Position numbers and translations under genes: made by a program. A stretch of 64,000 nucleotides of DNA from Branchiostoma floridae (taxonomy: Eukaryota > Chordata > Leptocardii > Amphioxiformes > Branchiostomatidae): NCBI RefSeq assembly GCF_000003815.2, contig NC_049987.1, positions 8,171,858 through 8,235,857 on the forward strand. The letters are read 5' to 3'. Each line of letters begins with the position of its first letter. Positions within the stretch are counted from its first letter, which is position 1. The notes below the pieces were generated by a model, which saw only the letters and a program-made list of their open reading frames with translations, was not told the origin of the DNA and searched no databases. Below are positions 23,301 through 34,066 of this stretch, piece after piece.

Positions 23301-26300
23301 AATACCGTAGTCACTGATCCTTGGTACGGGGCTCCGCCGCGTGCCGGAGAGAAGTATGTTCATCGGTTTCAGGTTCTTGTGTTGAAGATCAGCGACGTCA
23401 TGGAGATGGGCGAGCCCGTCGGCAATGCCGATCATGAGACTGGTGCTTAGGCTTCTGTCGTAAGAAGCGTGTAACACCAGGTCGTTCAGATTTCCTACCG
23501 GACAGTACTCCATGACTGCCCACAGCTTCTCTTGCGAGGAGAAGGAGTGGAAGAAGCGGACCAGGTTGTCATGTTCTAAGGGTAGCATGCCCAGAAGTTT
23601 CCGCAGCTCACCAGCGGCTTTAGACGCCCGTTTCTGCAGGCGCTTCTTTTCCTGGTCGCTGACATAAACCTTCAGCTTCAGCTTGGCAGAGGTTTCAGCA
23701 TCGCTTTGCATCAGGTCGATCGACTTTAGAACATATGTCTGTCCGCCTTTAATCGCCTTATAGACGACACCACAGGCTCCTGTCCCTAGCGTGTCCTCAA
23801 AACTGTACCCCTTCACGCAGCTTTGTGCCGAGTCTGCCATGTCAACCGGCCGAGCAAACTCCACCCAGACAAAGTAACACGAACACACAGGTTTGGCCAA
23901 GACTACAGTGGCCCTCGGGAAAGCCTGTGCTTTGTGAAGTGCTTTGTGTTGTGTTCTTTTATCATCAGCAACATAGCAACCATGCCATTGTTTGCACACC
24001 ACGCGTAATAAAAGGACAAGTCAACTATAAATCAGTTTGAAAAGTGACTTGTAGCAAAAATATTTTTCTTCACCCACACCTATTTCGCGCCATTACTGAG
24101 CAGAACACGCAGAATAGAAATGCCCATAGTCTTTGTTTTCACATGACAAAGCTTAAGGCAAACCGCTGCATCACGACATTTTCTTCTTTGATACCCAAGA
24201 ACTACAGCACCTTTGGAAAAATCCGAGAGAAAGGCAGAGCAATTATTTACCTCTACAAAATGGGTAGTTTTACGATTGATAGCATCTTCAAACCTCACAT
24301 AAATAGGTGGCATGTTAATGTGTTTTTGTACGATTTGCCCGATTGCCGCCTTGAAAATGAGAGTGACCGTATTCATTTGTGGGTTACCTCGCAAGTCTCA
24401 CAATGTTTTACAGCTCTATAACAATCTTTCAAAAATTATTTTACAGGATATATATGGCAACATAGACAACATCTCAGACGCAGATCTGACAGCCTTAATG
24501 ATCATCTCTTACGTGGGATGTGCCATCTCCATGTTAGGGATAGCTGCGACTCTTCTCACCTACTCTCTCTTCAGGTAACCGTACGACCAGTGTCACATTG
24601 AAGCTACTCATAATGTATAGAATATGCTGTCATTGTACTTTCCCACCCTAACAGCAAATATTGTGATTGTACTAAGTGTTTAACGAGCACAATGTAATTT
24701 TGACAACATTGTATGGAAGCTGCAAATTAGTTACAAAATGATTATGGAATTGCAAGATTACATAATTATCCTACATCACAAAGTTCACAATTATATTCAT
24801 GTTTGTAGGAAGCTCCGGAGAGACAACCCCACCAAGATCCTGATGAACCTGTGCCTCGCGCTCCTCCTGGCCATTCTGTTCTTTGTCTGCTCCGGGCCTG
24901 CGCACAACAGCGGCAGCCGAGGCGCCTGCGTGACCGTGGCCGTGTTTCTGCACTACTTCCTGCTGACGTCCATGGCCTGGATGGGGCTGGAGGCGCTCAA
25001 CCTGTACCTGGCCATCATGAAGGTCTTCAACACCTACTACAGGCACTTCATGCTCAAGTTCTGTATCGCCGGATGGGGTGAGTAGAGTACGGACTCTTGT
25101 TTACAGGGCAGACGTAACCAAAGTATCGTTGAAAATTAAAATCTTCGTGTTGTTGCATCATTCAAATAATAATATTGATACCCTATTAAGGGCGTGTTGA
25201 TTTGATTACAAGGAGGACATCCGCCCAACATAGCCCTTTCCAAACTTTTCAACATGCCGTAAATCGTACAAAGCAGTTGTAAAATGTGGCCTGGTGGATC
25301 CCTTGTGCCTTGAATGCTTTATGTCCTAAAGGATTCTTTTCCTTCCCTACAGGTAGCCCAGCTGTTATTGTCGCCATCACTTTAGCTGTTAACGTAGAGA
25401 ACTACACCCAATATGGAGGGATGTGAGTATTACAAATTATAATCAAAATGTTTTACAAGTCTAAAGGTTGTACAGTGACAAGAATACAACAGACGAATTT
25501 TTTTATTGCCAATCGGGTAGCTATCTACTGAGTAGCTAATGTGGCTAGCCATAGGAAGACGTATTTAGACACACTATATGTTATTCATTGTCACGCAAAT
25601 ATGTCCTACCATGCCTATAGCTAGTGGTATTGGCTATTCACTGGGTACCAATTGGGTTGCTATCTACTGTTGAAATTAGACTATCATTGAAGCTGATTGT
25701 CATGTACAGATATAAAATACTTATACATTATAATGTTGAATGTCCCACAGTTGCTGGCTGCAGCCTAACGCGTTCTATGGAGCGTTCCTGACGCCCGTGT
25801 GCCTGGTGCTCATCCTGAACTGTGTCATGTTCGGTCTGGTCATCAGGCAGCTCGTGGGAGGGGCTGCCAACGAGTTCAAGAAGGCTGACAAAGTGGAGAC
25901 AACCACGAAGCTGAGGTAGGATGGTTGTGACTTGCCACGTGCTATGGAATGAACGAGAAGGGCTGGAAGTGTAGACTTATCAATCTCCAAGCGGATTTAT
26001 GGGTGGTACAATTAAGACAGTATTAAGACATTTGACATCCAACTGAAATTTTGGTACTGCCTTATGCCACCGGTAAATTTGCTTGGAGATTATGGATTCG
26101 TGACGTGGAATTGACATGGTAGGATAGGTTTGATATTTTTCACTGACAAAGTGTGCTAGAACCTAGTGGGAAATGTAACATATTTAACAATGAATCCCCT
26201 ACATTGGTACGGGGATCACTAAAAGACTGTTAAAATCTGGCATCAGAATGACACAGATCCAGATCGACGAATGACAATGTTTTCCTCCCAAAAGGGGCGC

Positions 26301-27503
26301 GATTGGACTGGTGATCCTCCTCGGACTCACCTGGGTGTTGGCCATCTTTGCAATAGCTGAAGCCAGCCTCACATTCAGCTACCTGTTTGCCATCGTCAAT
26401 TCTCTTCAAGGTGAGAAAATCCTTTCTAGTACATTAAGAAGAGTTGCTTTTGTCTAAACCAACTTTATAGTATCTCTGGTATCCCAAACTCGTTGACAGC
26501 TTGCACTACTTGAGAATAACTTGACACATTAAGCAGAGATCTCTCTCTCTCTCTCTGTCTTCACCAGGGATGTTCATCTTCGTGTTCCACTGTGTTCTGA
26601 AGAAGGATGTCCAGAACCACTGGAAGACAATCCTGCCATGTGGGCCTAAAGGCAGACCTGGGACTCCAAGCGGTATGAACAACCAGTATTTCTTCATTGC
26701 TAGAATGTTTGGTCACACCCAATTGTTACTTATATTTGATGTAAACGAGCAAGAGGACATGCAAATATTGCATTTTGTCAATTCCAAAATGTTACAGAAC
26801 AAGTTTGGTTCATCAAGATGTTAACGAAAGCTTTCTTATAAATCTATTACAGCATGGACAGGGTCGAAGTCCATGTCCACTCCCAGCCAGCTGCACAGAA
26901 GCTCCCGTGTGTCTGACATCAACATTAAAGCCTTCCACGCCATGACAATAGAGGACGCTGATCAGATTGGTATGGCAATGTGTAGTACGTCTTACATACT
27001 ACTTCAATTGAAACAACACAGTTACCGGTACAAATAAAAACTAACTAAGCATTATTCTAGTTAAATAAACATCCAAGTAGATCTACCTCTTTCAAATAGC
27101 TGAAGGAGCTATGGTTGTGAGATCACTAAATCAGATCTAGATTGTATCCTTCAGTGTTCACTTGGACGGATGATGTCTATGACTACTAGTAGCAGGTAAA
27201 AAAAGCTATGAGAGCCGATAATAAATTTTTGTGTCTCATTCTACAGATGACTTCAACTCCATAGGACAGGGTGGCTCAGACAATGCAGATGACGTATCAG
27301 AATCCGGGTCCAGACCAACCACAGCGTCTGGAATCCGGCTGGACACGTCTTTCCGCAACATAGACTTCCAGGCATACAGTCATCCACCAATCACAGACTA
27401 CTGCAACCCTCCCTCCCCCATCCCTGAGGCCTCGCGAGAATGCTCAGATGAGAGCACATCAGTATATGATATAGAAACAATAAACGACATCTCCGAAGCT
27501 TAG
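14283..27503 (+). CDS. Adhesion G protein-coupled receptor with LRR, hormone-receptor-like and GAIN/GPS domains
   Basis: Twenty coding exons join in frame (945 residues): 14283-14467, 15583-15654, 16155-16226, 16824-17020, 17643-17790, 18290-18405, 18954-19173, 19635-19809, 20004-20156, 20550-20690, 20940-20979, 21276-21367, 24447-24574, 24809-25077, 25353-25422, 25751-25915, 26295-26410, 26568-26672, 26853-26969 and 27247-27503. Order: signal peptide (1-24), LRR N-cap with four Cys, two LRRs each on a 72-nt phase-2 exon, LRR C-cap (NPFYCDCNLRWL), an HRM-like Cys/Trp module (about 190-263), GAIN (about 264-506), and a GPS ending CECNHLTNF with predicted cleavage between L530 and T531. Seven TMs follow (TM1 about 551-577). 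KLRRDNPTKILMNLCLALL after TM1 resembles vertebrate group VIII (ADGRG) receptors. The tail is Ser-rich and cytoplasmic. An upstream in-frame ATG at 14217 is less likely because the later one gives a clean signal peptide. The ligand is unknown. Confidence 0.92.
16433..16525. repeat. Short inverted-repeat element (MITE-like) in GPCR intron 3
   Basis: Arms around aaccagcttc and gaagctggt (16459-16501) extend outward imperfectly to caggtcg and gcctgacct. The compact hairpin-forming unit has no coding content and resembles a non-autonomous element. Confidence 0.6.
17489..17514 (+). repeat. Short dispersed repeat, copy 3 of 3
   Basis: Matches the gcccg-gggctaatt-caag sequence seen at 9695 and 13481. 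It lies in intron 4 of the adhesion GPCR. Confidence 0.6.
17795..18115. repeat. Degenerate CTAA/CTGA microsatellite with higher-order duplication
   Basis: Long runs of ctaa, ctga and ctag tetramers start a few bases after the exon-5 donor (17790). A larger unit containing aactaatcacatgacaaa and ggctgactcaccac is present twice (about 17921 and 18058), a 137-bp step. Confidence 0.9.
19155..19530 (+). repeat. ~21-bp minisatellite seeded at the exon 7 donor
   Basis: About a dozen diverged units of the type aactccgtatcaatgtatgg fill the start of intron 7. The first unit is the end of exon 7 itself (aactctgtatcaaa plus donor gtatgt at 19174). Most units therefore carry a donor-like gtatg(t/g/a). 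Confidence 0.85.
21368..24446 (+). other. 3.1-kb GPCR intron hosting a nested minus-strand gene
   Basis: The intron lies between the GPS exon (ends 21367) and the exon that starts just before TM1 (24447). It separates the extracellular cleaved half from the membrane half of the receptor. The nested kinase-like gene occupies 22698-23840 on the opposite strand. The remainder is non-coding apart from decayed-looking sequence at about 21470-21540 (minus). Confidence 0.85.
22698..23840 (-). CDS. Intronless protein-kinase-like gene, predicted pseudokinase
   Basis: One uninterrupted frame of 380 residues begins at the only in-frame ATG (23840, G at -3 and +4). It has a full kinase fold: glycine loop GTGACGVV (19-26), the VAIK-type lysine K39 (YVLK), helix-C glutamate near E78, catalytic-loop region HKNLKPMN (154-161), D177-Y178-G179 in place of DFG, and A206-P207-E208. 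The catalytic aspartate of HRD is replaced by asparagine (HKN, N156), so phosphotransfer should be impaired while ATP/metal residues K39, K158, N161 and D177 remain. The last ~45 residues are almost wholly acidic (Asp/Glu/Ser). The frame is intact with no stops, so it is probably functional rather than a dead copy. Lack of introns, unlike every neighbouring gene, suggests origin by retroposition into the GPCR intron. It is likely cytosolic or nuclear (no signal peptide). The closest kinase family is not certain. Confidence 0.85.
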   Translation of the reverse strand: MADSAQSCVKGYSFEDTLGTGACGVVYKAIKGGQTYVLKSIDLMQSDAETSAKLKLKVYVSDQEKKRLQKRASKAAGELRKLLGMLPLEHDNLVRFFHSFSSQEKLWAVMEYCPVGNLNDLVLHASYDRSLSTSLMIGIADGLAHLHDVADLQHKNLKPMNILLSGTRRSPVPRISDYGIAKVLGDLKWSSGMSTTDQPGSGHFMAPEVDDGQSTKGSDIFSLGVIFAAVTDRSSYNSEGKFLVACVGSRGRLADALKSTTLQDLEEGLVTTLPPVSSTKALILNMLQYDPAVRPSAAGISLAIRKIRDGKVIKVDEIDKADKIVPNGTSDILSVDDDLEEVAELNIKDHEDSEADSSDDGTSDEDVVDGEGEEEDNSDD

Positions 27504-27630
27504 GGCTTCTGTGCAGGCCGCTGTCTATACAAAATATAAATTATCATGACACATTTTGTATAATTTTCATAATAATGTATGAGACACAGTCACATTCTGC
27601 TGATTTCCAAGCTACTACAGCAGCTGTTAA

Positions 27631-27636
27631 AATAAA
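27631..27636 (+). terminator. Polyadenylation signal of the adhesion GPCR
   Basis: AATAAA 128 bases after the stop codon, followed by a T-rich stretch (27646-27655), fits a cleavage/polyadenylation signal. Confidence 0.7.
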
Positions 27637-27639
27637 GCC

Positions 27640-29281
27640 TTCCACTTTTTTTTATACGCCAATATGTGGATTTTTCTCCAATTCTAAATCAAAATTTCTG
27701 GAATGAAGTCCTTCCCTCTTGTCCTTTTGGCTCATTTTATACACTGTGAAACAGTACAGAGCTCTGATTTTAGGATTTAACAACATTTTTCTGTATCTTT
27801 AAATACTTTGTTTGTTGTTTGTGTTCTGTACTGCATAGTAGTTGAGCCAAAGGCTATAATACAGTTATGTCAGCATTGATGCTGGTACAGTCTGACCCAG
27901 GTTGGAGTTCCAACCTAAGATAGATAGCGAGGACAGGACTGCAAATGTCTGGAACATTTTACTTAGCAGTCAGCAATAGGGACAAGCTTGCAATTTACTG
28001 TTTTGTGACTGTGAGGAAGTAATGTAACTTAACTATCAGGTCTGGGCTATATATATATATGTTGGCTGCTAAACTTAAGCATACAGACAACTATTGAGGA
28101 TGCAATGTTTTCTTAATAAGATACATGTAACACCAAAAGAAAACAAAACAGCCAACTAAAAAGTACATTATTCCTGAATAGCCCATTCCTATTTTTTTAC
28201 CCCAAACATTACAGTATGAATGGCTGTGCCAATGATACTGTTTGTTTGAGAGAAGGCAGGCATGTGTAGCCATACGACTAAAGTACAGTACACAACATTG
28301 GCCAGATAACGGTTTACTTGAGCTTTACCACTTAAACCACTCAGCACCTCTATAGTGCTAGTATTTGATATACCATTTTTGTATAACATTGCCAAACTGA
28401 CTAACTGTGCAAACTTGAAGGAAGATTTTGCTTGCACATTGAAAATCTTAATATTTCAGTAATGGAGAACTATGTTGCAATTCAGAGCATGTATAAAGTG
28501 TTGAAAGATTAAGTGAAAGTTTGCTTGGTATGAGTTTACTATTGTACAAGTTGAAGATGAATGCGACTTAATCTTGAGTAGAAAGTGTTGGTTTAGAAAA
28601 AAATACTCCATGTTCAAGATCAAAGAACATATTTCACTTTTATTATATATACGTTTATATTCCATTTGCTTTCATAATGCCATTTGTACTCATCATGTTC
28701 CAATATGATAATTTTTATGAGCACTGTGAGACAGAGTTTGCATTTTCCATATCAGATCTGATGCTTATGTAAATAACAAGGTTTGTAAAATAGTAATATG
28801 CATTTGCACAAAGGATACAACCAGATTGAAGTCTTCTACAACAGGTATGTCAAGCTTTCTAACATTGATGAAATAATGGATACATCAACATTCTCACATA
28901 CCAAAGTGAGAAAACATGTATATCTGTTTATATAATCATACATAATTTCAAGACAAGTAATAGATTAAAGTAAAAATCACAGACATATACATATATACAG
29001 ACTTAAGTACATCTAATACAATTGTTTAAAATTTTACCTAAATACTTGATGTATAACGCTGTATCTTTATAGGCAATTGTTAATTAGATTTGTACAGTAC
29101 TTTGGTATGACAGGGTTTGAAAGTCAGAACATTTTTGGGGGCCAGTCCAACACGTGTTTGTAATGGCATGCTTGCAGTGAAGCAAACAAATAAAGACAGA
29201 AGAAGAAACAAGGGTTCTGGTGATGTTTAGCCACTGATACCATGTTTGTAATATTCAACAGAATATCAAATGAAAAACAGA
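27640..29281. other. AT-rich intergenic spacer between convergent genes
   Basis: No coding exon was seen. The plus-strand adhesion GPCR and minus-strand SETD4 converge here, so both 3' UTRs probably lie in it. A TTTATT (AATAAA on the minus strand) at about 28637 is a candidate SETD4 signal. A repeat-like 3' end with plus-strand AATAAA is near 29188. Confidence 0.5.
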
Positions 29282-32200
29282 TCATTTTTCGAGGGCACCC
29301 GCTGTGTGTGAGTTAAGTTCCTTTAAGCTATGCTCCAATATATAGAGATCCTCCCTAAGCAACATTAGGATAAATAAACTTATCAAGGAGTTTCCTGGGT
29401 CCAATATTTTCTCTGCAACCTGTAAGCAGCAAGGGAGAAAATGGTTAATGAGATAAAATGACAACCCAGTATACAACCATTTCTTTTTTTAGCTCAGCAT
29501 GATCGAGGTATTTTCAACAAGGCCTTTTCAGTCCTGAAATAATCAACTATTGACACATGTACTTGATAGTTGTTGTACTTACCTGAGTTCTGGAGCTGTG
29601 TTGCTCCAACCTTTTACTGATGAGTCTCTGAGCAACAAGCCTGGCTGTAGACCAGAGGGTTGGGTCACGAGGTGTCTGTCTTAGAACAGTCCTCCAGTTA
29701 CAACTGGAGAGCGACAACAGCACTACAATTACATTATGCCATTATAAGATTATCTTAGTTGTTGTATTGTGTGTGTACAGTTCAGAATGTACATATTTGT
29801 ACCAAGTTTTCTGTATGCACCAGATTTGTCTTTTCCACATTATTTGCTTATCTATCCTAAAAAGTTGCATTGATCCAGGTGTACATCAGGAGGGAGACTC
29901 ACTCAGAGATTAGTGGGTTATGCCATTTCATGACATTGCCTCTAGGCTTGCAAACTCTTTTTTTTGACTACCCTTTAAAACTTACATGCTATCATGGTCC
30001 ATACAAAGAACCTGCAGTGCAGTTTGCAGTCTCCAAGATAGCCCTTCTCCACTGCAGCTGAGATTTCTGTTGATATAGAAAGAAAGATTTTGAACTGAAT
30101 GATTTTGAACTGAAAATAACAAATAGATTTGGAACTGAAAATAACAAAAAGCACACATATGACAGCAGAAAGATTAAAAAATTCTCCATGTAAAGACAAT
30201 GGGCACTCAGAGTTGTTCACTTACACGGTGAGGTTTTCCTGTGACAACAGCTCCATCTTCTTCTGTAGCAGATTTTTACTACTCAGGCCATTTTGCTTAA
30301 CAGCTAGGCAAGCCACAACATCATCTGAACAGGAAGAACATGCTAGTCTCAGCAAAAGTAGAAACTTTCACAAAATGTTTATGTAAAATTCAGTCTGTTT
30401 TTTGGAATTGCAAATCAATCATATTTGGGAGCCTCTGCTAAACTGGGCGGATGTTTCCACTTTTGTGGGCGTGACCAGTGTAAGCAGCTGTCAACAATCA
30501 GAGAATCTACAGAAAACATTTTGGCAGTACTCTGATTGGCTGACAGGCCACACCCACAATAGTGGTAGCCTCAGCCTTGTTCTGCAGAGCCTTCCCAATA
30601 TATATTGTAGCTGCTGCCAAATTTTTGCACAGGAGAATAATGACAGGTAATAGTATACACTTTTGTATGTAACTGAACTTGAGGGGGAAACAGCATGAGG
30701 TGTGTGACTCACCTGCAGTAAATGTAACAACACTGTGAGGATTACGAGGCATGACAAAGCCGTACTCCATCAGTAGTCTGCCGTTGTCGTAGGGATCATA
30801 GTTGATGAACACCTGCCTGTACTTTCTACATGCCCCCTCTGTCTTCACCTCATAACACTTGCTGCTCACATTGAAGTCAGTGTCTGTCTGTAAATGTTTG
30901 AGACAAACTTTAGGAAGAAGAAAGTGCAAATTTCCCTTTAAGAAGAGCACACAAAAATGATAATCATAATGAAAATATCCTGTAACTGTATGAAGAGCAA
31001 AGAGATTTGTTCACCAGCAATATATAAAGGTTAAATAAAAGAATATTTCACACTGAAATACATACAGTATGTGCAACGCAAACTCCACTGTCCAGGGGCT
31101 GTAACTGGCCCCTCCCCACAGAGGGCAGGCAATGTTGGACAGGTCACTTCAAGCACAATTTAATCAGGATATGAAAAATGGTTATTGGAATCTTACCTGT
31201 ACCAAGGGAGAATGGTTCAACATGTCTAAGAATGGAGCCAGGGCGTACACATCAGGGTCACTGGGGTCCAAGAACTCCCATCCTGGGCCCCTCTTGTACA
31301 CAGACCTGGTGTACACTGTGGCCCACGCCCATCGATAGGACTTCAAGGTAAAAACAGTCTTCCAGTCTGGAAACAGGGGCTCCAGGTTGTGCAGGGATGT
31401 TTGCAAGGATTTGTAGGAGTTCTGCAGTACTTTTCTGTGCCGCAAGGTGGCCTCCCGCACAAGAGCAGGAAGGGCGTCGACTTCTGCAGTTGAGAAGTAG
31501 GAAGGAGTCGTGTATGATGTTGGTAAAGTCTGGATGTATGGATACCAGAAGGAGTCCTTCCCACGGGATTTCTCAGCAATCAGATACAGGCTGAGGACCT
31601 GCTTAGGGGTGAGACGTGGTTTCCAGCTGATGAAAAGGGAAAAAAACAAGACACAAAATTATTCTCTTTGAATATGATCACAAACCACAACAGCACACAG
31701 AAGGCCCAAATGGAGGGGACTGTCATTAGTCAACTGCACCAACCCATGTGCCAAATATCATTGTAGTATTTTATACTCCATCATTCCAGAGGATCATAAT
31801 TCCACTGCAGACACATAAGTACATATGCATGCAGAGTGAAAACTATACCTACATTTTTCATGGAGGTAGATGTAGATGTAAGTTCTATAAAGTCCTTAAA
31901 GCACTGTAGTTGTGTAGATGCCATACTTTGTACCTCGTACAATTGTTGTGCAATGAATTTATATACATGTATATGTAATAACTTTCCATACGTCAATCTT
32001 CTGTAAAACATATTACATGACACTCTCTCTATCACTTCTCAGTCAAAATCTACCATGCTGAAATGTCATAAACTTTGATAAAGGCTACATTACTTTTATG
32101 AAAGTTGATGCCAGATGAGTTGATATAGTCTGTTAGACTTACATGTATAAGAAATGACCAGTGAAGATTCTTACGTTTTGATATATTGTCCAAGATGGCT

Positions 32201-33504
32201 GTTAACAACTGTTGTTGTTGTGATGAGCAAGTTTTCTGGTAAGCTCACAATACAGTCTCCTTCCTGAAAGTAAAAGCAACTTTGTGGTAACTTTTGAAGT
32301 AACATGATTTTAACAAACATTATTCAAGCCAGAGCTAGAATTAGAACAACAGTCAGATGGGACTTTTGACATGAGAATTACCTTTAGATTTCTGGTTGAC
32401 ATGACCCCTCTCCCTGTATCTGAAATGTACACATGACAAAGTGGAAACAATGCAAACAATTTAAGAAAACAACAGCAAGTTAAAAGATAGCCGGTGGCTA
32501 TCAAACTTACAGACATGTCATTTATGATTGAAAACTTAAATGCAGGACATATTGATTATATGGTATCATTTTTTATGCATTACCCTTAGGAGGAACATTA
32601 CTCTTCACTGTTATTTAGCTGCTGCATTCTTTGCATGGCTTAGTTTTATCCATCTTCAGCAGGTAAACAATATATACAATGTCTAAGGTGTTACCAGGGA
32701 AGTCCGTCAGAACAAGGTGGCTATCCCTAAAGCCATTCCTCCTCAGCCATCTCATCAGCTGGATGCTGTCATCTCGGGACATCAGTGAGGCTGTCACAGG
32801 GAAAACAGCATCAGAGTTGTGGATTATCATCACCTGGTTACTATGTTCGTTATTTAGTATGTCATTAGTTTAAATATGAAATGTTATGTGCTCAATTTCA
32901 TTCTGTTCAGAACCTAGTATTAAAGTTGGTAAGACACCATGTATCTCGTGTATCATGCTGTTTCTTCTCAACAAACTCACACCTACCTACAGGTATGACT
33001 GCATTTTAGCATAGCTTAACCTCACTGTGTCCCAATTTCAAATGAACATTTTGTCCTTAAAGCTCTCTGGAAAACTTGTATAACTTACCCTTCCTTCTTA
33101 ATTCAGTTTTGGGCAGTTAAGTTTCAACCAAGCTCCCTTTTTTAACATAATTGGTGTCAGATGTAGGACAGGCTACCCTGGGAAACCAGCTCGAGAAGCT
33201 TCGCAAATAAGAGTTACCGATCCCCTGCCTAACGCGCGCCCTCCCGCCTCTATGCACCCGCCCCACTACCAGCGGCGGGTGTCCCGTGTGGGCGTGTTGT
33301 AGGGATCGGTAAACTTTGCGTGCCTCGTTAGGAGTCTGCGTTTTCCCAGGGTAAGGACAGGCCTGCAGGAGTTAAAAATTAAACTCCTTGGATGTACTAA
33401 AAATATATGATAATAGATTCCGGTACCATACCATGTCGAACACCCTCTTCTTTCTGCTTGGACTTCCTTCGTCTGTCGCGCCATGACCTTCCTCTCTTTG
33501 TCAT
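29282..33504 (-). CDS. SETD4: SET domain-containing protein 4 (lysine methyltransferase)
   Basis: SETD4 family members are split-SET methyltransferases of nucleus/cytosol. Nine coding exons on the minus strand, in transcript order: 33504-33432, 32790-32695, 32419-32382, 32263-32175, 31626-31197, 30887-30713, 30324-30225, 29703-29583 and 29419-29282. All phases match, giving 419 residues (human protein about 440). Recognised: basic N-terminus, LMRWLRRNGF, GRGVMSTRNLKEGDCIVSLP (start of SET), a long iSET insert, WAWATVYTRSVY, LAPFLDMLNHSP (cofactor-binding NHS motif, about 229-239), and FINYDPYDNGRLLMEYGF with the probable catalytic tyrosine Y272. In the human protein the matching stretch is YGPHDN; here the glycine after Tyr is Asp. 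The C-terminal exons form the alpha-helical Rubisco-LSMT-like substrate domain. It shares a 562-bp upstream region with divergently transcribed COX6A. Confidence 0.93.
30457..30568. repeat. Hairpin-forming inverted repeat in a SETD4 intron
   Basis: Outer arms ccacttttgtgggcgtg and cacacccacaatagtgg, and inner arms ctgtcaacaatcagag and ctctgattggctgacag, are imperfect reverse complements. Probably a small MITE. Confidence 0.7.
33166..33363. mobile_element. MITE-like inverted repeat in SETD4 intron 1
   Basis: Left arm blocks ggacaggctaccctggga and agttaccgatcccc are mirrored on the right by agggatcggtaaac and tcccagggtaaggacagg. The centre is GC-rich (cgcgcgccctcccgcc). About 200 bp with no frame. 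Confidence 0.75.
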
Positions 33505-34066
33505 CTCATCATTTGATAAACGGGCCTTGTTGAACTGCAAGTTGTGTGTAGGATACAGAATAGGATAAGGCACGTACAGGCCAGGCAAATATAAAGAAAT
33601 AGGCAAAATTACTTTTGACTGGAAAGTAAACCATTGAGATATCCGTAAGCAACCGTGCATTAGGCAATTAGAGCATACAATAACGCTATAGCCAACACTA
33701 GACCACGAATATAGACATAATGCTGGCCTTGTATCTATAGCCTTGTATCCAACGTCACCAGCTAGCCTTGAAATGTCCCAGGAAAAGGGGAGGGGCGTTA
33801 AGAGTAACACCGTACTCACGCCTTTAATGGATTGACAGACTCAACACAAGCGAGACAATGCATAAACTGTGATAGACAGTCACAGTAGCACCTACCTGAA
33901 TAATGAAGGATCATACAAAGACCAAGGACTCCCAGGAAAAGCAGTATTTGTTGTTGTTGTTGTTGTTGATGATTTGTGAGATTTCCGAATTTCTTTCACC
34001 TGGGCGCAGCCATCTTGGATGGCCACGTGACTTCCCATCATTCCATGCGTACAAAAAAAGGACAAA
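33505..34066. promoter_or_regulatory. Bidirectional promoter region SETD4 / COX6A
   Basis: The 562 bp between two divergent initiator ATGs hold a YY1-like site (GCCATCTTGG at 34009-34018) and an E-box (CCACGTGA at 34023-34030) shortly before COX6A, plus a TTG repeat (33947-33968). YY1 and USF-type sites are common at nuclear-encoded respiratory genes. No TATA box was seen. Confidence 0.6.

Noticed and set aside
23841-24002. N-terminal extension of the kinase-like gene
   Set aside because: It contains no ATG in frame; the only initiator is at 23840.
24044-24421. 125-codon plus-strand frame in the GPCR intron
   Set aside because: No domain recognised; the real GPCR exon begins at 24447 in another context.
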